Source of the DNA: Pseudomonas alkylphenolica
GTDB taxonomy: Bacteria > Pseudomonadota > Gammaproteobacteria > Pseudomonadales > Pseudomonadaceae
DNA length: 64,000 bases
NCBI RefSeq assembly: GCF_004025535.1
Contig: NZ_QJRG01000048.1
Span: 250,933-314,932, forward strand
Direction of reading: 5' to 3'
Shown here one piece after another: positions 1-7,707 of the stretch (positions within the stretch are counted from its first letter, which is position 1; every line of letters begins with the position of its first letter). The notes under the pieces were generated by a model. The model was given only the letters and a program-made list of their open reading frames with translations. It was not told where the DNA came from and made no database searches. Position numbers and translations under genes: made by a program.

Positions 1-1
1 G

Positions 2-562
2 CGGTTGCAGGCGGCCCTGTCTGAAGCGCTTGAAGGCGTCGAACTGGTGGGGTGCTGGGTATCCGAGATTGGCCCGCAAAACACCATTGCGGTGATGCGC
101 AGCTTCGCCTCAAGCGAAATCAGGGACGCTGAACGCCAGCGCCTGCTGCTGGCAGCGGATGGCCTGCGCATTGGCGAATACCTGTTGCACCAGCACATCG
201 ATGACTACTGCCTGTTCCCGTTTCTACAGCCGCTGCCACCTGGCCCGCACGGCCCCTTTTATGAGCTGCGCGAATACAACCTGGTGCCTTCAGGCCTTGA
301 GCCGACGCTGGAGGGCTGGAAAAAAGCGGTGGGACCGCGTACCGATGAGGCGTACTCGCAGGTTTATGCCGCCTTCTATGCCACCAGCGGGCGGGTGCCG
401 CGCTACCTGCATATCTGGCCCTACGCAAGCCTGGAGCAGCGCCTGGACGTGCGCACGCGTGCGGTAAAGGACGGCGTCTGGCCACCGGAAAACTCAGCAC
501 CGCAACTGCAGGAAATGAACTCGGTGGCCTACCTCCCCGCCGCGTTCTCGCCCTTGTCGTAA
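2..562 (+). CDS. NIPSNAP family protein, 5' end outside window
   Basis: The frame is already open at the left edge, so the start lies outside; about 186 codons are visible, ending in TAA. The C-terminal half carries the NIPSNAP-type ferredoxin-like pattern: FYELREY, then a spaced Lys/Arg segment and HIWPYASLEQR. The N-terminal half looks like a second, more degenerate copy, as is usual for tandem NIPSNAP proteins. Members are small proteins often found beside catabolic genes; no reaction can be assigned. It is convergent with the MFS gene across a strong hairpin. The family call is fairly secure, the role unknown. Confidence 0.7.
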   Translation, partial: RLQAALSEALEGVELVGCWVSEIGPQNTIAVMRSFASSEIRDAERQRLLLAADGLRIGEYLLHQHIDDYCLFPFLQPLPPGPHGPFYELREYNLVPSGLEPTLEGWKKAVGPRTDEAYSQVYAAFYATSGRVPRYLHIWPYASLEQRLDVRTRAVKDGVWPPENSAPQLQEMNSVAYLPAAFSPLS

Positions 563-569
563 GACGCGG

Positions 570-606
570 CCCGGGCAGGCCGTGCTTGGCGCACAGCCTG
601 CCCGGG
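570..606. terminator. Hairpin between convergent genes
   Basis: An 11-bp perfect inverted repeat (CCCGGGCAGGC at 570-580, GCCTGCCCGGG at 596-606) lies between the stops of the NIPSNAP and MFS genes. No U-tract follows on either strand, so it is a likely bidirectional terminator or 3'-stabilising hairpin rather than a textbook one. Confidence 0.5.
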
Positions 607-620
607 ATCATCCCGGCACG

Positions 621-1976
621 TCAGTGGTTCGCGGACTGTTCGGCCTGCACGCTCTGGCGGAAATGAGTACAGCCTTTGCCCAGCAGGAAGATCGCCAGCA
701 GCGAGGCAACCGCGATGACCAGCGACATCGACATGCCGACGGCTGCAGGCGAGCCGAAATAGCGATCCGTGAGCATCGCCACCAGCGTCGTGCCCAGGCC
801 CAGACCGATCAGGTTACTGACCAGCAGGAACAGCGCCGACACCTGGGCCCGCAGCTGGTTGGGCGCCAGGATCTGCATGGCGGCGGCCGATGTCGGCATC
901 GGGAACGATGCGAAGAACATCGCCGGCACCAGCAAGCCGACCGACAGCAACAAGGTACCGACCTGGGTGAACAGTACCGCCGGCACTACCATGCCGATCG
1001 CACCAATCACCCCTGTGCGCATCGCCGCATCCTGGTACCCGCGCTTGGCCAGGTGGTCGGTGAGCCAGCCACCGAAGAACACCCCGGTGGTATTGGCCAC
1101 CAACAGGACGATACCGAGCATGTAACCGGCGTCCACCGGGCTCATGCCAAAGGTGCGCATGTAATACGCCGGGGTCCAGCTCATCATGCTGTACAGGGCC
1201 ATGGCGTAGAACGAAAAGCCCACGTAGTGGCAAAAGAAGGTCTGGCGATGGCGGCGCAGAAACCGCAGGCAATCCAGCATCGAGACCCGCGTCGGTGCCC
1301 CGTGTTTATCCGCTTTAATGCCCTGGCGCGCCGGGTCGCGCACGGTGAGCCAGATCAGCAAGCCGACCAGCACCCCGGGCAGCCCGACCAGAAAGAACGC
1401 CAGCTGCCACGCGCGCATCGCGCCCAGTAACGGCAATTCGATGGCCTGGGTGTTTTTCAGCAGGTCGATGACGTAGCCGCCAACCAGAAAGGCAATGCCC
1501 CCGCCCACGAACGAACCAATAGAGTAGATGCCAACCGCACGCCCGAGCTTTTCCTTGGGGAACAGGTCGCTGAACATCGAGTAGGCCGACGGCGACAGCG
1601 CCGCCTCCCCCACGCCAACGCCGATGCGCGCGAGAAACATCTGCAGGAAGTTTTTGCTCACGCCGCAGGCGGCCGTGGCGAAACTCCAGAACACCACACC
1701 CAGGGCGATGATCTTCGGGCGTGAAAAACGGTCAGCCAGGTAGGCGATGGGCATGCCCATGAACGCGTAGAACAGTGAAAACGCCAGGCCATGCAGCAGG
1801 CTGAACTGGGTATCGGTGATCTGCAGGTCGGCTTTGATCGGCTCGATCATCAACGCCAGTATTTGCCGGTCAACAAACGAGAAGATGTACGCGACCATGC
1901 ACAAGCCGACGACATACCACTCGTACAGGTAGCGTTTCTGTTTAAGCACAACGGGCGTTACGGCTTCTATATTCAA
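621..1976 (-). CDS. MFS transporter
   Basis: About 451 residues with roughly 12 hydrophobic segments, a conserved loop 2-3 motif of the G-x-x-x-D-R type (MPIAYLADRFSR) and an Arg/Gly-rich TM4 (LARIGVGVGEAA), as in the major facilitator superfamily. The pattern FSFVDRQILALMIEPI is typical of the spinster/aromatic-acid-like MFS proteins annotated in catabolic clusters. I chose TTG at 1976 because GGGAG lies 7 nt upstream; the frame stays open to a GTG at 2021 that has no comparable ribosome site. It follows catA on the same strand after about 200 bp containing a hairpin, so uptake of an aromatic acid is a reasonable but unproven guess. Confidence 0.8.
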   Translation of the reverse strand: MNIEAVTPVVLKQKRYLYEWYVVGLCMVAYIFSFVDRQILALMIEPIKADLQITDTQFSLLHGLAFSLFYAFMGMPIAYLADRFSRPKIIALGVVFWSFATAACGVSKNFLQMFLARIGVGVGEAALSPSAYSMFSDLFPKEKLGRAVGIYSIGSFVGGGIAFLVGGYVIDLLKNTQAIELPLLGAMRAWQLAFFLVGLPGVLVGLLIWLTVRDPARQGIKADKHGAPTRVSMLDCLRFLRRHRQTFFCHYVGFSFYAMALYSMMSWTPAYYMRTFGMSPVDAGYMLGIVLLVANTTGVFFGGWLTDHLAKRGYQDAAMRTGVIGAIGMVVPAVLFTQVGTLLLSVGLLVPAMFFASFPMPTSAAAMQILAPNQLRAQVSALFLLVSNLIGLGLGTTLVAMLTDRYFGSPAAVGMSMSLVIAVASLLAIFLLGKGCTHFRQSVQAEQSANH

Positions 1977-2128
1977 GATCACACTCCCACGGGGTCGATC
2001 TGAACGCACGGCCAGGCGCACGCGTGATCAACACCACGCTTTATTGAATTTATTGTTAGGCGTGAGTGCCTGGGGCAGGAGAACAACGAACGTCAAACGG
2101 TGCCGGGTGTTTTAGGTGCAGATAAATC

Positions 2129-2159
2129 CGCGCCTGCCGGTCACCCACCGGCAGGCGCG
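2129..2159 (-). terminator. 13-bp perfect hairpin downstream of catA
   Basis: Arms CGCGCCTGCCGGT (2129-2141) and ACCGGCAGGCGCG (2147-2159) enclose a 5-nt loop, starting 24 bp after the catA stop. There is no good T-run on the minus strand, so it could be a terminator, an mRNA-stabilising hairpin or a solitary REP-like element. Confidence 0.5.
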
Positions 2160-2182
2160 AATACAACGGCTGCGTTGCAGGC

Positions 2183-3115
2183 TTACTCCTGCAATGCACG
2201 CGGGCGCTGGCTGCGCTCGGTGGCGCCGGCGTCCTTGGCGTCCTGCAACTGGAAGCTGAACTCCAGATCGGCAAACGGCTGGCCTTCCAGGCCGCGCTCG
2301 CGGGAGGCCTGGGCATCGCTGTTGAAGTCCAGGCGCCCGACCAGGCCGTCACGCGTGGCGTAGGCGAAGTCGTCCCAGAGGTACTGGTCACCCTCGAAGT
2401 TGATTTGCGTGGTCAGGTGACGGTAGCCCGGCGCCGAGATGAAAAAGTGGATGTGCGCCGGGCGCTGGCCATGACGGCCCAGCTGATTGAGGACTTCCTG
2501 GGTGGTGCCACTGGGCGGGCAACCGTAGCCGCTCGGCACGATGCTGCGCGCACGGTAGCCGCCCTGCTCGTCGGTGAGGATGCGCCGGCGCAGGTTGTAC
2601 GGCGACTGGCTGGAGTCGAAGTAGGAGTAGGTGCCCTGGGTGCTGGCGTGCCAGACGTCGACGGTGGCGCCGGCAACCGGGTTGCCCTGGGCATCGAGCA
2701 CACGGCCCTTGAGGAACATCACCGTACCCGGGTCGGTGCCGTCGTCCATCCGCGCCTCGGTCTGCGACAGCGGCGCACCGGCAACGTACAGGGGCCCTTC
2801 GATGGTACGCGGGGTGCCGCCGGTCAGGCCGACCTGGGCATCCTTGGCGTCCTGCAGCAAGTCCAGGAAGTGCTCGATACCCAGCCCGGCGACCAGCAGG
2901 CCGGCCTCCTGGTTAGTACCCATGCGGTTGAGGTAGTCCACCGCTTTCCAGAATTCGTCATCGCTGACTTCCAGGTCTTCGATCAGTCGCGCAGCGTCCT
3001 GAATGATGCGCAGGACGATCTGCTTGAAGCGCTGGTTACCCTGGTCGTTATTGATACCCGCCACTTCGTTGAAGAAGTTCTGGACGTCGGCAGTCTGAGA
3101 AATTTTCACGGTCAT
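2183..3115 (-). CDS. catA: Catechol 1,2-dioxygenase
   Basis: Intradiol ring cleavage of catechol to cis,cis-muconate with non-haem Fe(III), in the cytoplasm. The 310 residues match the usual family length. The N-terminal helical dimerisation domain (about 1-100) is followed by the catalytic beta-sandwich. The four iron ligands are visible: Tyr163 (GTYSYFD), Tyr197 (PSGYGCPPSG), His221 and His223 (RPAHIHFF). The ATG is clear. It is the last gene of catB-catC-catA, 33 bp after catC, the standard Pseudomonas order. The pathway continues to 3-oxoadipate enol-lactone; later steps (pcaD, pcaIJ, pcaF) are not in the window. Expression is expected from the catB promoter with its CatR-type sites. Confidence 0.97.
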   Translation of the reverse strand: MTVKISQTADVQNFFNEVAGINNDQGNQRFKQIVLRIIQDAARLIEDLEVSDDEFWKAVDYLNRMGTNQEAGLLVAGLGIEHFLDLLQDAKDAQVGLTGGTPRTIEGPLYVAGAPLSQTEARMDDGTDPGTVMFLKGRVLDAQGNPVAGATVDVWHASTQGTYSYFDSSQSPYNLRRRILTDEQGGYRARSIVPSGYGCPPSGTTQEVLNQLGRHGQRPAHIHFFISAPGYRHLTTQINFEGDQYLWDDFAYATRDGLVGRLDFNSDAQASRERGLEGQPFADLEFSFQLQDAKDAGATERSQRPRALQE

Positions 3116-3148
3116 GGTTATTACCCGTCTTATTGTTATTGAAGGTGA

Positions 3149-3439
3149 TCAGCGATCGTCAGCATGAATCGAGGACGGATGGCGGCAGAGCCCATCGATC
3201 TCGATGTCCATATAAGGGAACAGCGGCAGTTGCATCAGCGTGTCGTGCAGGGCCTCGACGCTGGGCACATCGAACACGCTGTAGTTGGCGTAGTGACCGG
3301 CAATGCGCCAGAGGTGACGCCAGGTGCCTTCCTGCTGGAGGCGCTGGGCCAGTTCCTTTTCATCCGCCTTGAGCTTGGCCGCGGCGTCCGGGGCCATATC
3401 GGTGGGGAGTTTTACCGTCATCTTTACGTGAAACAGCAT
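3149..3439 (-). CDS. catC: Muconolactone delta-isomerase
   Basis: Isomerises (+)-muconolactone to 3-oxoadipate enol-lactone. The 96 residues match the family length exactly, beginning MLFHVKMTV and containing the conserved LPLFPYMDIEI segment and the C-terminal HPSS tail. The ATG at 3439 sits just after the catB stop (14-nt gap), so translation is probably coupled. It lies between catB and catA. A longer in-frame opening exists upstream but overlaps catB entirely and is not the real start. CatC is a small cytoplasmic decameric ferredoxin-fold enzyme. Confidence 0.97.
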   Translation of the reverse strand: MLFHVKMTVKLPTDMAPDAAAKLKADEKELAQRLQQEGTWRHLWRIAGHYANYSVFDVPSVEALHDTLMQLPLFPYMDIEIDGLCRHPSSIHADDR

Positions 3440-3453
3440 GGTGTCTACCTCTA

Positions 3454-4575
3454 TCAACGGCGAACAAAACGTGCCAGGCGCTCTTCGTCCAGCGTCAGTC
3501 CCAGGCCTGGAGTACGTGGTACGTGCAGGTGGAAGTCGCGGTATACCGGGGCCTCGGTGACGATCTCTTCGGTCAGCAGCAACGGCCCGAAGAGCTCGGT
3601 GCCCCAGGTCAACTGATTCAGGGTGATGAAGGCATGGGCCGAGGCCAGGGTGCCGACGCTGCCTTCGAGCATGGTGCCGCCGTACAGCGCAATGCCTGCC
3701 GCCTCGGCAATCTGCGCGGTGCGCAGCACGGCACGTGGCCCGCCATTCTTGGCGATCTTCAGGGCAAAGATGCTGGCAGCGCCGTCGATGGCCAGGCACA
3801 GGGCATCCTCGACGCTTTCGATCGATTCATCAGCCATGATCGGCGCCGGGCTGACCTGGTGCAGGTGCACTTGCCCTGCCCGGTTGTTGCGCGAAATCGG
3901 TTGCTCGATCAGGTCGATGCCGTTGTCGCCCAGTACCCGGCAGGCCCGCAGGGCCTGGGAAATGTTCCAGTACTGATTGACGTCCACGCGCACGCTGGCC
4001 CGGTCACCCAGGGCCTTCTTGATCGCGATGACATGGGCAAGATCCTGGTCGACAGGGTTGGCGCCGATCTTCAACTTGAAAATGCGATGGCGGCGCAGCT
4101 CGAGCATCTGCTCGGCCTCGGCGATATCACGGGCGGTGTCGCCGGAGGCCAGGGTCCAGGCCACTTCCAGGCTGTCGCGCACACGGCCGCCGAGCAGTTC
4201 GCTGACCGGCAACCCCAGGCGCTTGCCCTGGGCATCGAGGAGTGCCGACTCAAGACCGGACTTGGCGAAGGTATTGCCCTTGGCGATCTTGTCCAGCTTG
4301 AGCATCGCCGCGTTGATATTGCCCGCGTCCATGCCGATCAAGGCCGGCGCCAGGTGTGCGTCGATGTTCTGCTTGATGCTTTCCGGGCTTTCGTAGCCAT
4401 AGGCCAGGCCACCGATGGTGGTGGACTCACCGATGCCTTCGATGCCGTCGGCACAGCGCAGCCTGATGATCACCAGGGTCTGCGATTGCATGGTGTGCAT
4501 GGCCAGCTTGTGCGGCCTGATGGTCGGCAGGTCGACAATGAGGGTTTCGATGCGTTCGATCACGGCATGGGTCAT
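3454..4575 (-). CDS. catB: cis,cis-Muconate cycloisomerase
   Basis: Converts cis,cis-muconate to (+)-muconolactone; Mn-dependent member of the enolase superfamily. The 373 residues contain the catalytic set at exactly the positions known for Pseudomonas muconate lactonizing enzyme: Lys167 and Lys169 (FKLKIG), metal ligands Asp198, Glu224 and Asp249, and Lys273. The ATG at 4575 has GGAAG 7 nt upstream. First gene of catBCA. Its leader contains two LysR-type 15-bp sites spaced 21 bp, so induction by a CatR/BenM-like regulator with muconate is expected, yet no catR is beside it. Confidence 0.97.
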   Translation of the reverse strand: MTHAVIERIETLIVDLPTIRPHKLAMHTMQSQTLVIIRLRCADGIEGIGESTTIGGLAYGYESPESIKQNIDAHLAPALIGMDAGNINAAMLKLDKIAKGNTFAKSGLESALLDAQGKRLGLPVSELLGGRVRDSLEVAWTLASGDTARDIAEAEQMLELRRHRIFKLKIGANPVDQDLAHVIAIKKALGDRASVRVDVNQYWNISQALRACRVLGDNGIDLIEQPISRNNRAGQVHLHQVSPAPIMADESIESVEDALCLAIDGAASIFALKIAKNGGPRAVLRTAQIAEAAGIALYGGTMLEGSVGTLASAHAFITLNQLTWGTELFGPLLLTEEIVTEAPVYRDFHLHVPRTPGLGLTLDEERLARFVRR

Positions 4576-4676
4576 TGCAAGCTTCCAGAGGCTGGGCGTC
4601 CGGACGTCTACTGACGCGTTGGACTGTTGTTTTTATGAGCTTTGCCCAGCTTTGCACATCGCCGTAATTACGTCCA

Positions 4677-4691
4677 ATATCAATTGAATAT
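4677..4691 (-). promoter_or_regulatory. Degenerate LysR activation site of catB
   Basis: ATAT-N7-ATAT, i.e. the T-N11-A pattern with weaker arms than the upstream site. Its centre is 21 bp (two helical turns) from the stronger site at 4698-4712, and it lies between that site and catB. A TTGGAC hexamer that could be the -35 box follows immediately on the minus strand. This is the classic recognition-site/activation-site arrangement of LysR regulators. Confidence 0.6.
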
Positions 4692-4697
4692 TCCACT

Positions 4698-4712
4698 ATA
4701 CTCAGCGGGTAT
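4698..4712 (-). promoter_or_regulatory. CatR/BenM-type operator (ATAC-N7-GTAT)
   Basis: A perfect ATAC-N7-GTAT dyad, the consensus reported for CatM/BenM binding in Acinetobacter and consistent with the LysR T-N11-A rule, lies 123 bp upstream of the catB ATG. It also sits 147 bp upstream of the divergent hydrolase ATG, so it could influence both genes. Confidence 0.7.
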
Positions 4713-4858
4713 GGTAACCACTTGACTGGTAGGGTCGGCACACCCGGCTACACTCTTACGCGGCTCAAAATGACGGCCCGCAGTCAATTCGCGCGGCCGC
4801 TTCGTGCCACCCCCAACCCTTCAGCCACAGCGATCCAGGCGAGCACAGGAGTTAGGCC

Positions 4859-5692
4859 ATGAGTACCTTTACTACCCAAGACGGCACCGAGATCTACTAC
4901 AAGGACTGGGGCGACAAAGAGGCCCAGCCGATCATGTTCCACCACGGCTGGCCGCTGAGTGCCGACGACTGGGACAGCCAGATGATGTTCTTCCTCGGCA
5001 AAGGCTTTCGCGTCATTGCCCATGACCGCCGCGGCCACGGGCGCTCATCGCAGACCTGGCAAGGCAACGAAATGGACACCTATGCCGACGACGTGATTCA
5101 GCTCACCGACAAACTGGACCTCATTGGTGCAGTGCATGTCGGGCATTCGACCGGTGGTGGCGAAGTGGCTCGCTATACGGCGCGAGCGAAACCTGGGCGG
5201 GTATCCAAGGCAGTGCTGATCGGTGCAGTGCCACCGATCATGGTCAAGTCGGAGAAAAACCCCGGTGGCCTGCCGATCGAAGTGTTCGACGGCTTTCGCG
5301 AGGCCTTGCTGGCCAACCGCGCGCAGTTTTTCCTCGATGTGCCGGCGGGCCCGTTCTATGGCTTCAATCGCCCGGGCGCGAAGGTGTCGCAAGGCATCAT
5401 CGAGAACTGGTGGCGTCAGGGCATGATGGGCGCCACCAAGGCGCACTACGATTGCATCAAGGCGTTTTCCGAAACCGACTTTACCGAAGACCTGAAGCAG
5501 ATCCAGGTGCCGACCCTGGTGATGCACGGTGAGGACGACCAGATCGTGCCCATCGACGATTCTGCCCGTCTGGCCATCAAGCTGCTCAAGCACGGCTCGC
5601 TGAAAACCTATCCGGGGTTGCCTCACGGCATGCCGACTACCCACGCGGACCAGATAAACGCCGATCTGCTGGCCTTTATCCGCGACGAATAA
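4859..5692 (+). CDS. Alpha/beta hydrolase (non-haem chloroperoxidase type)
   Basis: 277 residues with the alpha/beta-hydrolase fold of cofactor-free haloperoxidases/esterases: the HHGWPLS oxyanion segment, nucleophile Ser97 in GHSTGGG, acid Asp226/227 in HGEDDQIVP and His256 in LPHGM. Cytoplasmic, no signal peptide. The physiological activity is probably esterase or lactonase; the peroxidase name is historical. It is divergent from catB, in the place catR occupies in many pseudomonads, and an inverted-repeat terminator follows. GGAGTTAGGCC precedes the ATG. Whether it acts on a pathway intermediate cannot be told from sequence. Confidence 0.88.
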   Translation: MSTFTTQDGTEIYYKDWGDKEAQPIMFHHGWPLSADDWDSQMMFFLGKGFRVIAHDRRGHGRSSQTWQGNEMDTYADDVIQLTDKLDLIGAVHVGHSTGGGEVARYTARAKPGRVSKAVLIGAVPPIMVKSEKNPGGLPIEVFDGFREALLANRAQFFLDVPAGPFYGFNRPGAKVSQGIIENWWRQGMMGATKAHYDCIKAFSETDFTEDLKQIQVPTLVMHGEDDQIVPIDDSARLAIKLLKHGSLKTYPGLPHGMPTTHADQINADLLAFIRDE

Positions 5693-5707
5693 TTACCTGG
5701 CAGCGGT

Positions 5708-5739
5708 AAACAAGCCCGCGCTCTGTCGCGGGCTTGTTT
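5708..5739. terminator. Bidirectional intrinsic terminator
   Basis: AAACAAGCCCGCG and CGCGGGCTTGTTT arms surround a 6-nt loop between two convergent genes, with short A and T flanks suiting both directions. Confidence 0.85.
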
Positions 5740-5748
5740 CAGGGTCGC

Positions 5749-6507
5749 TCAATACGCCGACAAACCACCATCCACGGCAATTGCCTGCCCGGTCATGTAA
5801 CCGTTCTCGCGGGCACAAAGCATCAGCATGACGGCGACCACCTCGTCAGGTTCGGCAAAGCGCTTCATCGGCGAGCCCTGGGCGAGGAAGTCCTGCTTCT
5901 CGCCCACTTCGCTGTCGGTCACCATCGGCGTCGCGCTGTAGAACGGGCACACGGCGTTGATGCGGATGTTCTGCCGAGCGTATTCAACCGCCGCCCCTTT
6001 GGTCAGCCCGACCACGGCATGCTTGGCAGCGCAATAGGCCGCCAGTTTAGGCGCACCACCAAGCCCGGCAATCGAGGCAACATTGAGGATCACCCCGCTG
6101 CCCTGGCTGAGCATCTGGCGGATCTGGTACTTCATGCCGAAGAACACGCCTTTGCCGTTGACTGCAAAGCTCTGGTCCAGCTCGGCCTCGGTGGTGTCGA
6201 TGAAGGCTTTCATCGGCGTGAGGATACCGGCGTTGTTGACCCCAATATCCAGACGCCCGAAATGCTCCACCGCGGCATCGACCAAAGCGCTGACCTCGCT
6301 TTCGCGGCTTACATCACAGGCCTGGGCGACGACACTGGCACCTGCCTCGCGCAACTGCGCGGCAACCCGGGCCAGCCCGGTTTCGTTGCGGTCACCCAGC
6401 ACCAGCCGCGCGCCCAGGCCTGCCAGACGCCGCGCCAGCAGTTCACCAAAACCACTGGCTGCGCCGGTGATCATCACCACCTGATCCTGAAACGTATCCG
6501 GGCTCAT
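5749..6507 (-). CDS. SDR family oxidoreductase of the kinase/ACAD operon
   Basis: 252 residues of a classical short-chain dehydrogenase/reductase: nucleotide motif TGAASGFG (14-21), NNAG, and the YxxxK catalytic pair in AAYCAAK. Last gene of a five-gene leftward operon; its ATG overlaps the acyl-CoA dehydrogenase stop by 4 bp. By analogy with levulinate catabolism, where an SDR (LvaD) reduces a 4-ketoacyl-CoA to the hydroxyacyl-CoA that is then phosphorylated, it may interconvert the keto and hydroxy forms of this operon's substrate. That analogy is inference; oxidation of a secondary alcohol is equally possible. Confidence 0.88.
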   Translation of the reverse strand: MSPDTFQDQVVMITGAASGFGELLARRLAGLGARLVLGDRNETGLARVAAQLREAGASVVAQACDVSRESEVSALVDAAVEHFGRLDIGVNNAGILTPMKAFIDTTEAELDQSFAVNGKGVFFGMKYQIRQMLSQGSGVILNVASIAGLGGAPKLAAYCAAKHAVVGLTKGAAVEYARQNIRINAVCPFYSATPMVTDSEVGEKQDFLAQGSPMKRFAEPDEVVAVMLMLCARENGYMTGQAIAVDGGLSAY

Positions 6508-7679
6508 TGCTTGCCCTCGGTAAAGCGCGACAGCACTTTTTTCGCCAGGCTCATGCGGTGCACTTCATTAGGGCCGTCATAGATGCGGAAACTGCGGGCA
6601 TCGCGGAAGATCCGCTCGACAATCGTCTCGCCGGTAACCCCCTGCCCGCCCAGCACCTGCACGCAGCGGTCGATGACCCGCCAGATGCCCTCGGAGCTGA
6701 TCACCTTGGCCATGCTCGACTCGACGTTGCCGCGCTCGCCCTGGTCCAGCACCCAGGCACAGTGCCAGATGGTCAGCCGGGTGCTGTGCAGGTCCATCTC
6801 GTTGTCGGCAAGCATGAAGCCTACCCCCTGATGTTCGCCCAGCGTCTTGCCAAACGACTGGCGACGGCTGGCGTAGCTGCAGGCTACCTCGTGGGCACGT
6901 CGGGCCTGGCCGAGCCAGCGCATGCAATGGGTCAGGCGCGCGGGTGCCAGGCGCAGTTGGGCATAGCGAAAGCCCTTGCCGATTTCGCCCAGCACGTCAG
7001 CGGCCGGCACCCGCAGGTTGTCTAGGCGCAGCACCGCATGGCCGCCGGCGAAGCAGCTGTCGAGCGAGTCCATCATGCGCTCCAGAATGAACCCCGGGCG
7101 GTCGGTGTCGGTGAGAAACATGGTGGCCGTGCCGTCTTCCATGCGCGCCATGATGATCGCGACGCTGGCCCCTTCTGCACCGGTAATGAACCACTTCTGG
7201 CCGTTGATGAGGTAGTCGTCACCATCACGGACCGCCGTGGTGGTCATCATCGAAGGGTCGGAACCGGCCCCCGGGCTCGGTTCGGTCATCGCAAAGCAGG
7301 AGCGGATGTGGCCCTGCACCATGGGCAGCAACCAGCGCTGCTTCTGAGCAGGCGTTGCGACCAGCTCCAGCAGGTGGATATTGCCTTCGTCGGGCGCATG
7401 AATGTTCAGGGCGATCGGCCCCAGCGGCGAATAGGCGGCTTCTTCGAAGATCACCGCCTTTTCCATATGGCTCAGGCCCAGACCACCCATTTCTCTGGAC
7501 GCATGCGGCGTCAACAGGCCATGGGCCCGAGCCTTTTCAACCAGCGCCTGGCGCAATTCGGCGTTCGGACCGTGGGCGGTCTGGCGCGGGTCGCGCTCCA
7601 TCGGCACGATTTCTTCGGCGATAAAGCGGCGGACCTTGGCCTGCAAGGCCAGCAGCTCGGCAGGGAGTGCAAAATTCAT
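6504..7679 (-). CDS. Acyl-CoA dehydrogenase, ACAD10/11-like, Asp at catalytic-base position
   Basis: 391 residues of the FAD acyl-CoA dehydrogenase fold (N-terminal helices, middle beta-domain with FAMTEP and KWFITGAE, C-terminal helical domain with the RxxFGK and LGGQGVTG signatures). At the usual catalytic-Glu position (YEGxxE in many family members) this protein has YDGPNEVHR, with Asp368. ACAD10/11-like enzymes and LvaC use this type of site with phosphorylated hydroxyacyl-CoAs. The ATG at 7679 begins MNFALPAEL; the longer open frame runs back into the phosphatase gene and is not used. Neighbours: phosphotransferase, DUF6285, phosphatase, SDR. Likely removes phosphate from a phosphoacyl-CoA to give an enoyl-CoA; the substrate chain is unknown. 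Confidence 0.9.
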   Translation of the reverse strand: MNFALPAELLALQAKVRRFIAEEIVPMERDPRQTAHGPNAELRQALVEKARAHGLLTPHASREMGGLGLSHMEKAVIFEEAAYSPLGPIALNIHAPDEGNIHLLELVATPAQKQRWLLPMVQGHIRSCFAMTEPSPGAGSDPSMMTTTAVRDGDDYLINGQKWFITGAEGASVAIIMARMEDGTATMFLTDTDRPGFILERMMDSLDSCFAGGHAVLRLDNLRVPAADVLGEIGKGFRYAQLRLAPARLTHCMRWLGQARRAHEVACSYASRRQSFGKTLGEHQGVGFMLADNEMDLHSTRLTIWHCAWVLDQGERGNVESSMAKVISSEGIWRVIDRCVQVLGGQGVTGETIVERIFRDARSFRIYDGPNEVHRMSLAKKVLSRFTEGKQ

Positions 7680-7707
7680 GGTTATGTTCCTTGGCGTCGA
7701 AGTGAAA

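Noticed and set aside
1977..2021. N-terminal extension of the MFS transporter to GTG 2021
   Set aside because: No ribosome site at 2021, whereas GGGAG precedes TTG 1976 at normal spacing; the extra 15 residues are Arg-rich and unlike a transporter start.
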